A stretch of DNA of 38,567 nucleotides, taken from assembly GCF_002220365.1 (NCBI RefSeq), contig NZ_MTHB01000024.1:1-38567 (forward strand), read 5' to 3'. Below are positions 1-7,811 of this stretch, one piece after another. A model generated the notes under the pieces. It made no database searches, was not told the DNA's origin, and worked only from the letters and a program-made list of their open reading frames with translations. Origin of the DNA: Caballeronia sordidicola. Lineage in GTDB: Bacteria; Pseudomonadota; Gammaproteobacteria; Burkholderiales; Burkholderiaceae. Both the position numbers and the translations under genes were made by a program. Each line of letters opens with the position of its first letter. Positions within the stretch are counted from its first letter, which is position 1.

Positions 1-185
1 AGATGCAACTGGTAGCGTCGCAATTCCTCAACGGTCGCGGTGTCGGGCGAGCGTCCGAGGAAGACTGTGAACTCGCGTACGACGCGAAGGTAGTTGGATT
101 GCGTGGTCGGCGCGAGGCGACGCATGCGCATGTCGTCCATCATGCGCTGGCGTAACGGGCTGATAACTTCGGTGGATGTCGTCAT
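1..185 (-). CDS. Tyrosine recombinase (integrase), N-terminal part, runs off the window
   Basis: The reading frame begins at an ATG at 185 and is still open at base 1, giving about 61 residues. It contains the stretch MRRLAPTTQSNYLRVVREF followed by FLGRSPDTATVEELRRYQLHL, which is the SAM-like core-binding domain typical of XerC/D-type phage integrases. From memory, the pattern LAP-T-Q-Y-V plus GRSP plus YQLHL is especially common in integrases encoded just upstream of IS91-family transposases; that assignment is inference. The catalytic domain (R-H-R-Y) lies outside the window. The gene points away from the truncated CoA-transferase at 306, so the region 186-305 is probably the element's terminal non-coding end. 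Confidence 0.75.
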   Translation of the reverse strand, partial: MTTSTEVISPLRQRMMDDMRMRRLAPTTQSNYLRVVREFTVFLGRSPDTATVEELRRYQLH

Positions 186-305
186 AGCTCGGCTCCTGTC
201 GAGTAACGAGGCGGATCGCCTCATCAATCAACATAGGAAACCAAGCCGGGTCCCTCCGAAAAACCACATGCCTCAAACGGAGGGCCTACCGCGCGAGCGG
301 TTTAG
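186..305. mobile_element. Probable end of the recombinase-bearing mobile element
   Basis: This stretch lies between the recombinase start and the first codons of the truncated CoA-transferase. It carries two inverted repeats: GAGGCG-GAT-CGCCTC (about 209-223), and CCCTCCG at 252-258 pairing with CGGAGGG at 278-284 across a 19-base loop. Hairpins close to the end are expected of rolling-circle IS91-type elements, which lack ordinary terminal inverted repeats. The exact junction cannot be fixed without the empty site. It must lie at or before about 318, where family-conserved CoA-transferase residues begin, and there is an in-frame stop at 303-305. Confidence 0.4.
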
Positions 306-791
306 TCCATTGGTTGCTATGAGACTGCAGATGGAAAATTGATGCTGGGCGCGTTCAACGCCCGGCAACACGAGCGACTGTGGACCGCGTTGAACCGGCC
401 GGACTTCGCAGCACTATCCAGTTGGGATGAGATGCACGCCCACGCGAACACAATGCGCGAGGTTCTCATCAAGGAATTCGCAACGCGCTCGGTCGATGAC
501 CTTGAATTGTGGTTACATGGTCTGGGCATTCCTGCTGAACGCGTGCGCACGATCGACGAGGGGCTCGCCATTGTCGAGAAACAGGGACGTCGCCTCACCG
601 CAGAACTCCCAATGCATGACAGCGGCGGCAAGCCGGTGCGTGTCCCCCTGGCACCGTTCACTCTCTCTCGGGGCACCGCTGAAATCCGCAGCATTCCCCC
701 TCGGTTCGGAGAGCATACCGACGCGGTATTGAGCAGCCTGGGCTACGACCCGGAAACCATTCTGGCGTTGCGTGCACAGGGGGCTGTATGA
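306..791 (+). pseudogene. CaiB/BaiF family CoA-transferase, C-terminal remnant
   Basis: The surviving part is about 160 codons, against about 400 in intact class III CoA-transferases (formyl-CoA or carnitine-CoA transferase type). The recognisable family sequence starts at YETADGKLMLGAFN (about 318-359) and continues through NRPDFAALSSWDEM and a C-terminal segment with PPRFGEHTDAVLSSLGYD, which matches the usual PxLGEHT...LGY ending. The N-terminal part, including the catalytic Asp region, is missing: an in-frame TAG lies at 303-305, next to the mobile-element end. A translation start at TTG 339 or ATG 342 would be possible but could not give an active enzyme. The stop overlaps the next start (ATGA at 788-791), so the gene was the upstream member of the downstream operon. 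It probably passed CoA to an acid formed by this pathway (inference). Confidence 0.85.
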
Positions 792-1681
792 CGCACTCGT
801 ATCTACCCACAGTGGACAGCACCCCTTTCGCTCGCCTGCCGGACAACCTTCACTACCGGGGCGAGCCGACCGCGTGGACAAGGGTTACCCGACCGGGGAT
901 GCGACTGCATTCGTTTCTTGAAGGGCTGGTGCTCTCGTCCGAAGGGGAACTCCTGGTGACCGACGTGCCTCATGGCAGGATCTTCGCGATTTCGCCAGAT
1001 GGATCGCGTTGGCAGGAGAAATTCGTCTACGACGGTGAACCACACGGCTTGGCATTGTTGGCCGACGGACGTGTTGTCGTCGCCGACTATCGCAAAGGTC
1101 TCCTTGTGGTGAACCTTGCGACCGGTTCGATGGAATCACTCTGTAGCGGATATAACACTGAAAATTTTCGTGGCTTGAGCGATCTTGTTACCGATCAGGA
1201 CGGCGCGATCTGGTTCACCGACTCGGGACGATCGAGTCTCACTGATCCCACTGGCCGGCTGTTCCGTCTTTCTCCAGCGGGCGAACTGCGGTGCGTGCTC
1301 GATAACGTCCCCTACCCGAACGGTGTCGCAGTGTCGTCCGACGGTGCCAATGTTCTGCTGTCGGTAACCCGCGGCAATGCCGTGTGGAGACTTGCGCGCG
1401 CCCTCCCGTCGTCGGGAAAACCGATGGCAGGGATCTATCTTCAATTGTCTGGCGGTCTGGGACCGGACGGGCTTTCGGTTTCGGCCAGCGGGATGCTTGC
1501 CGTAGCGCATGCTCAGGCAGGGTGCGCCTGGCTTCTCGATGAAGTCGGCCAAGTGCTTTCACGTATCAAGACGCCTGGTGGAATGTGGACGACCTCCGTC
1601 CGGTTCTCTCATGACGCGCGAACTCTTTACATCGTAGACGCCCAGACCGGGACGATCTTCAAACACTCTTTGACCCAATAA
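788..1681 (+). CDS. SMP-30/gluconolactonase/LRE-family lactone hydrolase
   Basis: A 297-residue protein of the six-bladed beta-propeller SMP-30 family (gluconolactonase, regucalcin, luciferin-regenerating enzyme). Visible family signatures are the N-terminal LEGLVLSSEGELLVTDVPHGRI, the central DLVTDQDGAIWFTDSG segment holding the metal-binding Asp/Asn region, PYPNGVAVSSDGANVLLSVT, and GPDGLSVSASGMLAVAH. Members hydrolyse lactones with a divalent metal. No signal peptide is seen, so it should be cytosolic. It starts by ATGA overlap with the CoA-transferase remnant and ends 10 bases before the DHDPS-family gene. In this neighbourhood it could open a lactone formed after ring cleavage or sugar-acid oxidation; the exact substrate cannot be read from sequence. 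Confidence 0.85.
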   Translation: MTHSYLPTVDSTPFARLPDNLHYRGEPTAWTRVTRPGMRLHSFLEGLVLSSEGELLVTDVPHGRIFAISPDGSRWQEKFVYDGEPHGLALLADGRVVVADYRKGLLVVNLATGSMESLCSGYNTENFRGLSDLVTDQDGAIWFTDSGRSSLTDPTGRLFRLSPAGELRCVLDNVPYPNGVAVSSDGANVLLSVTRGNAVWRLARALPSSGKPMAGIYLQLSGGLGPDGLSVSASGMLAVAHAQAGCAWLLDEVGQVLSRIKTPGGMWTTSVRFSHDARTLYIVDAQTGTIFKHSLTQ

Positions 1682-1691
1682 GGACTCCGCA

Positions 1692-2585
1692 ATGCCCCAC
1701 GTCACTCTCCAGGGATTTGTGCCCGCCGTCGTTACGCCGTTCGATAGCGAAGGCAAGATCCAGCTCAACGATTACTCGAAGCTTGTCAAATGGCTCGTCA
1801 GCATTGGCGCGGACGGCATTTGCGTCGCAGGGGACAATGGTGAGTCGTGGGCATTGACGCCCGACGAACGTCAAAAGCTGCTGGAAGCCGCAATAGAAGC
1901 CGCCGACGGCAAGGTTCCGGTCATTCTGGGTGCGAGCGCGCCCACTGCTGCGCAATCGATCAAGTACGCGAAGATCGCAGAAGGTTGCGGTGCCGCTGCA
2001 ATCCTGCTGATGCCCCAAACGTATGTCCTCAAAGCGACCCGTGCCGAACTGCTTGGGCACTTCAAGCGGATCGCTGACGCCACCGACATTCCCATAGTGG
2101 CCTACAACAGCCCCCGTCGAGCCGGGATCAGCCTGAGCGTGGACGACGTTGAGGCGATCTGCGAAGTCGCGCCGGTGATTGCGATCAAAGAGTCAACGCG
2201 TGACATTCACCACCTCACTCACCTTATCCGTAGGCTCGGCGAGCGCATCTCCGTGATGACAGGTCCGTCCCCGTTCCTGCTTGTCGCCGCCGCGTTGGGC
2301 GCAAAGGGCTTCATCGCGACAGGCCCCGAACTTCTCGGACCGGTCGCCGCGCGGATCATGGACATCGGTCGCGCCGCACCGGATGAGGAATATCGCCGCG
2401 TCCACAACGCACTGACAATTCTGTATGAAGTGCTGATGGGGGTGGGTACGTGGCCTGCGTCCTTCAAGGCGGCACTCAATCTGATCGGCCAGCCTGCAGG
2501 GGTACCCCGAGAGCCTGTTGCACCGCTCACGGGTGCGGATCTCGACAAACTGAAAGCCGCACTCACCGATCTTTCCGTCCTTTAA
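1692..2585 (+). CDS. Dihydrodipicolinate synthase (DapA/NAL) family lyase
   Basis: A 297-residue (beta/alpha)8 class I aldolase-type protein. The Schiff-base lysine is in IAIKEST (about residue 166), and the phenol relay and carboxylate-binding arginine lie in VAYNSPRRAG (about 134-143). The usual GTTGE loop that positions the catalytic threonines in DHDPS is replaced by AGDNGESWAL (about residue 47), so it is unlikely to make dihydrodipicolinate. Family relatives include N-acetylneuraminate lyase, 2-keto-3-deoxy-sugar-acid aldolases or dehydratases, and the deaminase of hydroxyproline catabolism. That last comparison is notable because the next three genes encode a dehydrogenase of the D-hydroxyproline type. 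The start follows AAGGACTCCGCA, a reasonable ribosome site. Confidence 0.85.
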   Translation: MPHVTLQGFVPAVVTPFDSEGKIQLNDYSKLVKWLVSIGADGICVAGDNGESWALTPDERQKLLEAAIEAADGKVPVILGASAPTAAQSIKYAKIAEGCGAAAILLMPQTYVLKATRAELLGHFKRIADATDIPIVAYNSPRRAGISLSVDDVEAICEVAPVIAIKESTRDIHHLTHLIRRLGERISVMTGPSPFLLVAAALGAKGFIATGPELLGPVAARIMDIGRAAPDEEYRRVHNALTILYEVLMGVGTWPASFKAALNLIGQPAGVPREPVAPLTGADLDKLKAALTDLSVL

Positions 2586-2611
2586 ATGCGAGCCCGGTTC
2601 AGGTTACCGAC

Positions 2612-2959
2612 ATGAACAGATCAACTGCCCCTGGCAAACATGACGATGGACTTCGGGTTCCGGATGGGAGCACGGCGAATGACTCCCGAGGCTGCTTCTC
2701 ATTCAGCTTCAATGGCGAGTTCGTGACTGCAATGGAGGGAGACACGGTCGCCGCGGCGCTCTGGGCCTGCGGAATCAAGGTGTTTCGGCAAAGTCCGCGG
2801 ACAGGCGCACCCCGGGGAGTGTTCTGCGCGATGGGAGTGTGCCAGGAGTGCGTCGTACGCGTGAATGGGCGGGTCTGCACGTCGTGCAACACGCCCGCTG
2901 AACCCGGTATGGACGTGCAGTCCTTTTCGTTGTACCAGGTCGACGGAGCGAGTACATGA
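2612..2959 (+). CDS. [2Fe-2S] small subunit of three-component amino/imino-acid dehydrogenase
   Basis: A 115-residue protein with a ferredoxin-like fold ([24 protein letters not shown]). Its cysteine cluster reads [18 protein letters not shown] then CTSCN, the C-x4-C-x2-C...C pattern of HcnA/SoxA-type and LhpF-type subunits. It should pass electrons between the two flavoproteins encoded next. An earlier in-frame start at 2450 would overlap the lyase gene by over 130 bases; the ATG at 2612, after AGGTTACCGAC, is preferred. It overlaps the following gene by ATGA (2956-2959), indicating translational coupling and a complex with fixed stoichiometry. Confidence 0.85.
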   Translation: MNRSTAPGKHDDGLRVPDGSTANDSRGCFSFSFNGEFVTAMEGDTVAAALWACGIKVFRQSPRTGAPRGVFCAMGVCQECVVRVNGRVCTSCNTPAEPGMDVQSFSLYQVDGAST

Positions 2960-4395
2960 CACAGGAATTCGACGTTGCCGTTCTGGGCGCCGGTCCCGCG
3001 GGTGCCGAAGCAGCCTGTGTCGCCTCAGACCTCGGTCTACGCACAGTAATTATCGACGAGGCGGCCGCCGCCGGCGGTCAGGTCTATCGTGCGCCTGCCG
3101 CGCGCGGCAACAAGCCAGACCCGCATCATTCACAGGGAGACACGCTGCGCCGCCGGCTCGAGGCAAGCCACGCAACCCGCCGGTTAGGTGAAAGGGTGTG
3201 GGATATCTCACGAACGTCGACTGGTGACTCGCAAAGCTACGAACTTTCCATGATAGGCTCGCGTGGACTGGAGTCGGTGCAGGCCCGTTCGCTCATTGTC
3301 GCCACGGGGGCAACCGAGCGTTTCTATCCGCGGCCGGGATGGACCTTGCCGGGCGTCGTTGGCCTCGCGGCAGCGACGATTCTCCTTAAATCATCGAGGA
3401 TATTTCCAGGCTCGAATGTCGTTGTCGCCGGCGCTGGCCCACTGCTCTCGCTCGTCGCCCACCTCATCATCGAAGCGGGTGGTCGTGTCGCGGCTATTGT
3501 AGACGTGAGCCCGTTTAAGGAGTGGACCGACCTGGTTCCACGCATGGCAGCCCGACCGGATCTGCTTTTCCGGGGTCTCGTCTGGCAACTCGAGGTCGCC
3601 CGCAAGAAGATTCCCGTGTACCGCGGGTTTGATGTAACGCGCGTACTTGGCGAGACCGGTGTCGAAGGTGTGGAGATCGCACGAATCGAAACGTCAGAAC
3701 GATCCGGTTCGCAAGAGCATGCTGTGATCAAGGCCGATGCACTTTGTCTCGGCTATGGCCTGACTCCGGCCACTGAGGTGTATCGGCTGCTCGGCGCGAA
3801 TCACATCTTTGATCCGGCTCGCGGTGGCTGGATTCCAGAACTGGATACCGCGCAGCGCACGTCGGTACCCAATCTTTACGGCGCTGGCGATGGCGCCGGG
3901 TTGCTTGGAGCGGCAGCAGCCCCCCTGACCGGATCGCTTGCCGCGCTGACTGCGGCAACCGATCTCGGGAAACTTCCGCCTCCCACTTATGTAGCTAAGG
4001 CTGACCGGTTGCACTCGCAACTGGCGAAAGCGTCCCGTTTCGGGGCGGCAATGGCTTACGTCGCCCGCCCGCGGCCCTCGCTCGTCGAATCGATCCCGGA
4101 CACAACGATTGTCTGCCGATGTGAGGACACTACCGCTGGAGAAGTGCGCGGGGCAATCGAAGCAGGAGCGAAGACCATCAATGCGCTGAAGTTCGCGACT
4201 CGCTGCGGGATGGGTCCCTGCGGTGGTCGTATGTGCGCAGAGGCGGCCTCGGCCTTGATGGAGTGCAAGGGAATAGACCGCGTACGTATTGGCCAGTTCA
4301 CTGCTCGCCCCCCGCTTCGCCCGATTTCGCTCGGTGCCGTCACGGGTGACTTCGAGTATTCCGATATTCCTCTGCCGGAGCCAGCACCCGCATGA
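2956..4395 (+). CDS. FAD/NAD(P)-dependent oxidoreductase with C-terminal BFD-type [2Fe-2S] domain (dehydrogenase alpha subunit)
   Basis: A 479-residue protein. The N-terminal FAD fold has [13 protein letters not shown] (about residues 8-20), an [14 protein letters not shown] motif (about 115) and a second dinucleotide fold [14 protein letters not shown] (about 156). The C-terminal part has VCRCED, then [11 protein letters not shown], the four cysteines of a bacterioferritin-associated-ferredoxin-like [2Fe-2S] domain. This architecture is shared by the alpha subunits of D-hydroxyproline dehydrogenase, opine oxidases and HcnB. It sits between the small iron-sulfur subunit and the DadA-like subunit, with ATGA overlaps on both sides. 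The complex is probably membrane-associated and respiratory, although none of the subunits has an obvious signal or anchor. Confidence 0.9.
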   Translation: MTQEFDVAVLGAGPAGAEAACVASDLGLRTVIIDEAAAAGGQVYRAPAARGNKPDPHHSQGDTLRRRLEASHATRRLGERVWDISRTSTGDSQSYELSMIGSRGLESVQARSLIVATGATERFYPRPGWTLPGVVGLAAATILLKSSRIFPGSNVVVAGAGPLLSLVAHLIIEAGGRVAAIVDVSPFKEWTDLVPRMAARPDLLFRGLVWQLEVARKKIPVYRGFDVTRVLGETGVEGVEIARIETSERSGSQEHAVIKADALCLGYGLTPATEVYRLLGANHIFDPARGGWIPELDTAQRTSVPNLYGAGDGAGLLGAAAAPLTGSLAALTAATDLGKLPPPTYVAKADRLHSQLAKASRFGAAMAYVARPRPSLVESIPDTTIVCRCEDTTAGEVRGAIEAGAKTINALKFATRCGMGPCGGRMCAEAASALMECKGIDRVRIGQFTARPPLRPISLGAVTGDFEYSDIPLPEPAPA

Positions 4396-5510
4396 ACCAT
4401 CAATATGACTGCGCCGTCGTTGGCGGCGGCATTATGGGTGCGGCTACTGCAATACAGCTCGCCAAAGGTGGCATGCGTGTCCTGTTGTGCGAGGCACAGC
4501 AACTGGGCATGGGCGCCTCGGGCGTCAACGCCGGAACCCTTTCGCTTCAAATCAAACGCGTCGCGTTGATGCCTTATGCCCTCAAAGGCCATGCGATCTG
4601 GGCTGATGCCGGTGAGGCGGTCGGCTTCAAGGAGTCGGGTGGAATTACCCTCGCGTTCACACAGCACGAAGCGCAAATCCTCGAGGAACGGATGACCGCG
4701 CGTATCAACGCCGGCGCTCCCATTGAAATGATTACCGGCGCGCACGCGCGCGAACTCGAGCCACATCTGACCGAGCGCATCGTGTCAGCCAGCTATTGCC
4801 ACGCCGACGGCTACGCGAACTCCAGCCTGACTGGTGCCTACTACCGCAGAAAACTCGCGGATGCCGGCGTGCATGTTCTGGAGTTGACCACGGTCGATGA
4901 GATCGAGCCATCCGGAGACGGAATCACACTCCGAGCGGGCGGAAGTGTTCATGCGGCCCGCAGAGCCCTTCTCGCCACCGGCGCGTGGACCAAGGAAATC
5001 AGCGCGAGACTGGGCGTGCCGCTGCCTATTCGCGTGCGGATCAACACTGTATCGGTCACTGAGCGCATGCCAAAGCTCGCAAAGAACGTGATTGGCCACG
5101 CTACCGGGCTATTGACGCTCAAGCAGTCCACCAACGGTACCGTTCTCATAGGTGGCGGGTGGCAGGGAACCGGTACGCCCGAGGTAGGCCGAGGCCAGGT
5201 TGTCGCCGAGACGCTGACTTCAAATCTGCGTCTCGCGCAGTACGCGCTGCCCGAATTGGTCGACGCACGGATCGTTCGCTGCTGGACCGGATTTGAAGCC
5301 AATTCGCCTGACTTCCTGCCGATGGCCGGACGCTTGCCCGGATGGGACAACCTTTTCGTGCTCTGCTGCGTGCGGGGCGGATACACCATTGGCCCGTACA
5401 TGGGCCGTCTCATGGGCGATTACATACTCGGGCGCGAGCCGGAACTGCCCCTCTTTGACCCTATCCGTTTTGTGGAAAAACATGAACAAGCCTCAAGTCG
5501 CTCTCACTGA
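4392..5510 (+). CDS. DadA-like FAD-dependent amino/imino-acid dehydrogenase (catalytic beta subunit)
   Basis: A 372-residue member of the DAO/glycine-oxidase family. It starts with the Rossmann FAD site [20 protein letters not shown] and has [11 protein letters not shown] about 30 residues later, where the family places its FAD-contacting serine. The C-terminal half has [18 protein letters not shown] and [12 protein letters not shown], the second FAD-binding part. In three-component enzymes this subunit oxidises the C-N bond of a D-amino acid, imino acid or opine. It starts by ATGA overlap with the alpha subunit and its 3' end overlaps the next gene by 29 bases. Hydrogen cyanide synthase HcnC has the same fold, but the context argues for catabolism. 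Confidence 0.88.
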   Translation: MNHQYDCAVVGGGIMGAATAIQLAKGGMRVLLCEAQQLGMGASGVNAGTLSLQIKRVALMPYALKGHAIWADAGEAVGFKESGGITLAFTQHEAQILEERMTARINAGAPIEMITGAHARELEPHLTERIVSASYCHADGYANSSLTGAYYRRKLADAGVHVLELTTVDEIEPSGDGITLRAGGSVHAARRALLATGAWTKEISARLGVPLPIRVRINTVSVTERMPKLAKNVIGHATGLLTLKQSTNGTVLIGGGWQGTGTPEVGRGQVVAETLTSNLRLAQYALPELVDARIVRCWTGFEANSPDFLPMAGRLPGWDNLFVLCCVRGGYTIGPYMGRLMGDYILGREPELPLFDPIRFVEKHEQASSRSH

Positions 5511-6258
5511 CAAAGTCGCTCTCGTTACCGGCGGCGGTACGGGTATCGGCCGCGCCATCGCCGAAAAGTTCGCACAGGCCGGCGCGAAAGTCGTCGTTGC
5601 TGGGCGCACTGCTGAAACACTCGCAGCCGTCGTGGCAACAACCGGCGGCGAAGCCATCATTGCCGACCTGACCGACGAGAAGGACGTCGCGCAGTTATTT
5701 GCTGCTATCAAGGCGCGGCATGGGCGTCTCGACGTATTCGTCAACAACGCTGGCATGAGCGGCCCGATCATGCCGATCGCGGACATGGATATAACCGAAT
5801 GGGACCGCTGTATCAACATCAACCTGCGCGGCGCGATGCTCTGCCTGCGGGAAGCGGCGCGCATCATGGTGCCGCAAGGTTCCGGTTCAATCATCAACAT
5901 GTCCTCACTGATGGGCCTGAAAGGCTATCCGATGCGCACAGCGTATTCGGCAACGAAATTCGCGCTTATCGGCATCACAGAGTCGATGGCTCGCGAGGTG
6001 GGTCCCGCCGGCGTGCGGGTGAACGCTCTGTGCCCGGGAGCCATCAGCGGTGAACTCATGGACAAGGTCGTCGCTCGTCGCGCCCAGGCTGAAGGTAAAA
6101 CCGAAGCACAGATCATTGAGGAAAACTATACGTCTGTCGCTGCCCTGCGCCGTTGGGTCGACCCCGAAGAAGTCGCAGAAGTTGCCCTCTTCTTCGCGTC
6201 AGACGCCAGTAGCAGCGTCACCGGCGAGCGGATGAAAGTCGACGCAGGTCGATTCTGA
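5482..6258 (+). CDS. SDR-family NAD(P)-dependent oxidoreductase
   Basis: A classical short-chain dehydrogenase of 258 residues. The cofactor motif is TGGGTGIG (about residues 16-23), followed by VVVAGRT where the basic residue suggests NADP preference. NNAG is present, and the catalytic Ser and Y-x3-K are in NMSSLMG and YSATK. The C-terminus SVTGERMKVDAG is normal for the family. I chose the ATG at 5482 because it puts the protein start just before the glycine motif; this start lies inside the end of the preceding dehydrogenase gene. It may reduce or oxidise a keto/hydroxy intermediate of the same pathway. Substrate unknown. Confidence 0.88.
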   Translation: MNKPQVALTDKVALVTGGGTGIGRAIAEKFAQAGAKVVVAGRTAETLAAVVATTGGEAIIADLTDEKDVAQLFAAIKARHGRLDVFVNNAGMSGPIMPIADMDITEWDRCININLRGAMLCLREAARIMVPQGSGSIINMSSLMGLKGYPMRTAYSATKFALIGITESMAREVGPAGVRVNALCPGAISGELMDKVVARRAQAEGKTEAQIIEENYTSVAALRRWVDPEEVAEVALFFASDASSSVTGERMKVDAGRF

Positions 6259-6314
6259 TAGCAACACGGCGAGGCGGCTGAGCACAGCTGTGTCGCCCCT
6301 TCCCTGGATTGAAA

Positions 6315-6845
6315 ATGAGCATCTACAGCCTTGACGACATGGCGCCTGAAATCGCCGAAGACGCCTGGATAGCGCGGGAGAGCACCATAATCGGCGCGGT
6401 GGTGCTGGGTAGAGGCGTTAGCGTGTGGCCGGGAGCGACCATCCGCGCGGACAATGACCGGATCGTTGTCGGCGAGCGCTCGAACATTCAGGAAGGCGCC
6501 GTGCTGCATACCGACCCTGGATTTGTGCTTGAAGTGGGTCCCGATGTGAGCATTGGTCATCAAGCCATGCTTCATGGCTGCAAGGTAGGCCAAGGCTCGT
6601 TGATTGGAATGCAGGCTGTCGTATTGAACGGCGCGACGATCGGTGAATCATGCCTGATTGGTGCTGGCGCGCTCGTCACTGCGGGCGCCGTCATTCCGGA
6701 CCGGTCGCTCGCTCTTGGAAGTCCCGCCAAGGTGGTCAGGCAGCTTAGCGACGAAGAGGTTGAAAAGCTAAAGGGTACGGCCGCGGGCTATGTGAAAAGA
6801 GCGGCACGCTACCGCACCGGCCTGCGCCTCATCAGGGAGGCTTGA
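6315..6845 (+). CDS. Gamma-carbonic-anhydrase-like hexapeptide-repeat protein
   Basis: A 176-residue left-handed beta-helix protein of the YrdA/PaaY/gamma-CA group. Three putative zinc histidines occur in AVLHTD, SIGHQAML and LHGCKVG, matching the three ligand histidines of gamma-carbonic anhydrases. Repeats such as GESCLIGAGALVTAGAVIP and GSPAKVVRQL are typical, followed by a C-terminal alpha helix. A close relative, PaaY, is a thioesterase-like repair protein in phenylacetate degradation, so a housekeeping role for a CoA-linked catabolic pathway is possible (inference). TTG at 6309 is an alternative start; ATG 6315 fits the family N-terminus. It is convergent with the IclR gene. Confidence 0.85.
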   Translation: MSIYSLDDMAPEIAEDAWIARESTIIGAVVLGRGVSVWPGATIRADNDRIVVGERSNIQEGAVLHTDPGFVLEVGPDVSIGHQAMLHGCKVGQGSLIGMQAVVLNGATIGESCLIGAGALVTAGAVIPDRSLALGSPAKVVRQLSDEEVEKLKGTAAGYVKRAARYRTGLRLIREA

Positions 6846-6864
6846 AAGCCCATCACTAGCCCGA

Positions 6865-6892
6865 ATTCTTATCCTCTGATTCTTATCCTCTA
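6865..6892. repeat. Tandem 14-bp duplication at the iclR 3' end
   Basis: ATTCTTATCCTCTG is repeated directly once (6865-6878 and 6879-6892, last base A instead of G). The second copy contains the iclR stop codon (TAA on the minus strand, 6883-6885), so the duplication re-created the end of the gene and left a spare copy just downstream. It looks like a simple replication-slippage event. Confidence 0.7.
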
Positions 6893-7680
6893 TAGCCGAG
6901 GCGCGCGGAAATGGCAGACGCTGCGTTCAATATGGCGTCGACGTAGGTCTTTTCGGGCTTCTCGCCGTCAAAGGCTGATTCCGGCCCCGAAATATCGATG
7001 GCTGCCACGATGCTTCCCGAGCTTTCGAAAATCGGCGCAGTCACCGACGAGCCGCCCTGTTCAACGATCCCGTGACTAAAGACGTATCCGTCGGCGCTCG
7101 CCCTTGCGATAGCTTGCATCAGTTCCCCGAGATCGGAGGGTGTCTTCTCCGTCAAACGTTCGAACTTGACGTCTTTATAAAGGCTCGCTAGTTCCCGGTT
7201 CGGCAGCTCAGACAACATCAGCCAGCCCATCGGCGACGCATAGGCCGGAAGCCGTGTCCCGACGTTCACATTACTGAGAAAACCCGTGCGGGTCTGGACG
7301 CAATCCAGGAACAGCACTTCGAGACTGTCGCGGATCGCCAAATGCGCTGAAATACCAGTAGCGTCGCGCAGGCTTTCCAGGTCACGTTTAGCGATCTGGA
7401 TGATGTCCTGTTTGGCGAGAAACGAGAAACCGAGGTTCAGCACCCGCGCACCAAGCTGAAACGTGCGCTGGTCCGACGATGGTTGCAAAAAACCCATGAA
7501 CTGCAGGGTATAGACCAGGCGGAAGGCTGAGGACCGACTTAACTCGAGTCGCTGGGCAACTTCAGTGACCGATAGCGGCTTGTCGGATCGAGCCACAACT
7601 TCCAGCAAACGCAGGCCACGCTGGAGGCCGGGCACGAAATAAATGCTGTGATTCTTGTCGGTGATGACTTCCGTGTTCAT
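6883..7680 (-). CDS. IclR-family transcriptional regulator
   Basis: A 265-residue protein. The N-terminal winged helix-turn-helix covers about residues 17-80 (LRLLEVVARSDKPLSVTEVA, then LELSRSSAFRLVYTL as recognition helix). The C-terminal IclR effector domain is seen in TGISAHLAIRDSLEVLFLD, PAYASPMGWLMLSEL and GGSSVTAPIFESSGSIVAAI. IclR proteins of this type control aromatic and amino-acid catabolism genes and usually bind between divergent genes. Here it is divergent from the intradiol dioxygenase operon over a 131-base AT-rich spacer full of repeated AGGCTA/TAGCCT half-sites. It is therefore the likely local regulator of the right-hand operon and possibly of itself. Confidence 0.92.
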   Translation of the reverse strand: MNTEVITDKNHSIYFVPGLQRGLRLLEVVARSDKPLSVTEVAQRLELSRSSAFRLVYTLQFMGFLQPSSDQRTFQLGARVLNLGFSFLAKQDIIQIAKRDLESLRDATGISAHLAIRDSLEVLFLDCVQTRTGFLSNVNVGTRLPAYASPMGWLMLSELPNRELASLYKDVKFERLTEKTPSDLGELMQAIARASADGYVFSHGIVEQGGSSVTAPIFESSGSIVAAIDISGPESAFDGEKPEKTYVDAILNAASAISARLGYRG

Positions 7681-7699
7681 GGCTGCACCAATGTTGTAC

Positions 7700-7778
7700 A
7701 GGCTAATAATAGCAGGCTTTCGCTAGCCTACAAACAAACCCCTGTTTACATATGATTTTGTTGTTTGTATATTAGCCT
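7700..7778. promoter_or_regulatory. Candidate IclR operator array
   Basis: Inverted half-sites are seen directly: AGGCTAATA at 7700-7708 pairs with TATTAGCCT at 7770-7778; AGGCT at 7714-7718 pairs with AGCCT at 7725-7729; TACAAACAA at 7729-7737 pairs with TTGTTTGTA at 7761-7769. The right half-sites run directly into each other over the predicted -10 region of the dioxygenase promoter. The arrangement fits a regulator covering both divergent promoters. That IclR is the binding protein is inferred from position. Confidence 0.6.
7745..7773 (+). promoter_or_regulatory. Predicted sigma-70 promoter of the dioxygenase operon
   Basis: TTTACA at 7745-7750 and TATATT at 7768-7773 are separated by 17 bases, close to the sigma-70 consensus. 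The -10 box overlaps the TATTAGCCT half-site, so a bound regulator would block or reposition polymerase. Transcription would start near 7780, about 30 bases before the ATG at 7812. Confidence 0.6.
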
Positions 7779-7811
7779 AATGGTACTTCCTTTAATTTTT
7801 GAGCTTTCACG

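Noticed and set aside
4056..4766. Long minus-strand open frame (236 codons) antisense to the dehydrogenase genes
   Set aside because: It lies wholly antisense to two clearly functional flavoprotein genes and has no family motifs or ribosome site; it reflects GC-rich codon bias.
2612..5510. HcnABC hydrogen cyanide synthase
   Set aside because: The subunit architecture is the same, but the genes are embedded with a DHDPS-family lyase, lactonase, SDR and amino-acid importer. Catabolic imino-acid or opine dehydrogenases share the architecture and fit better.
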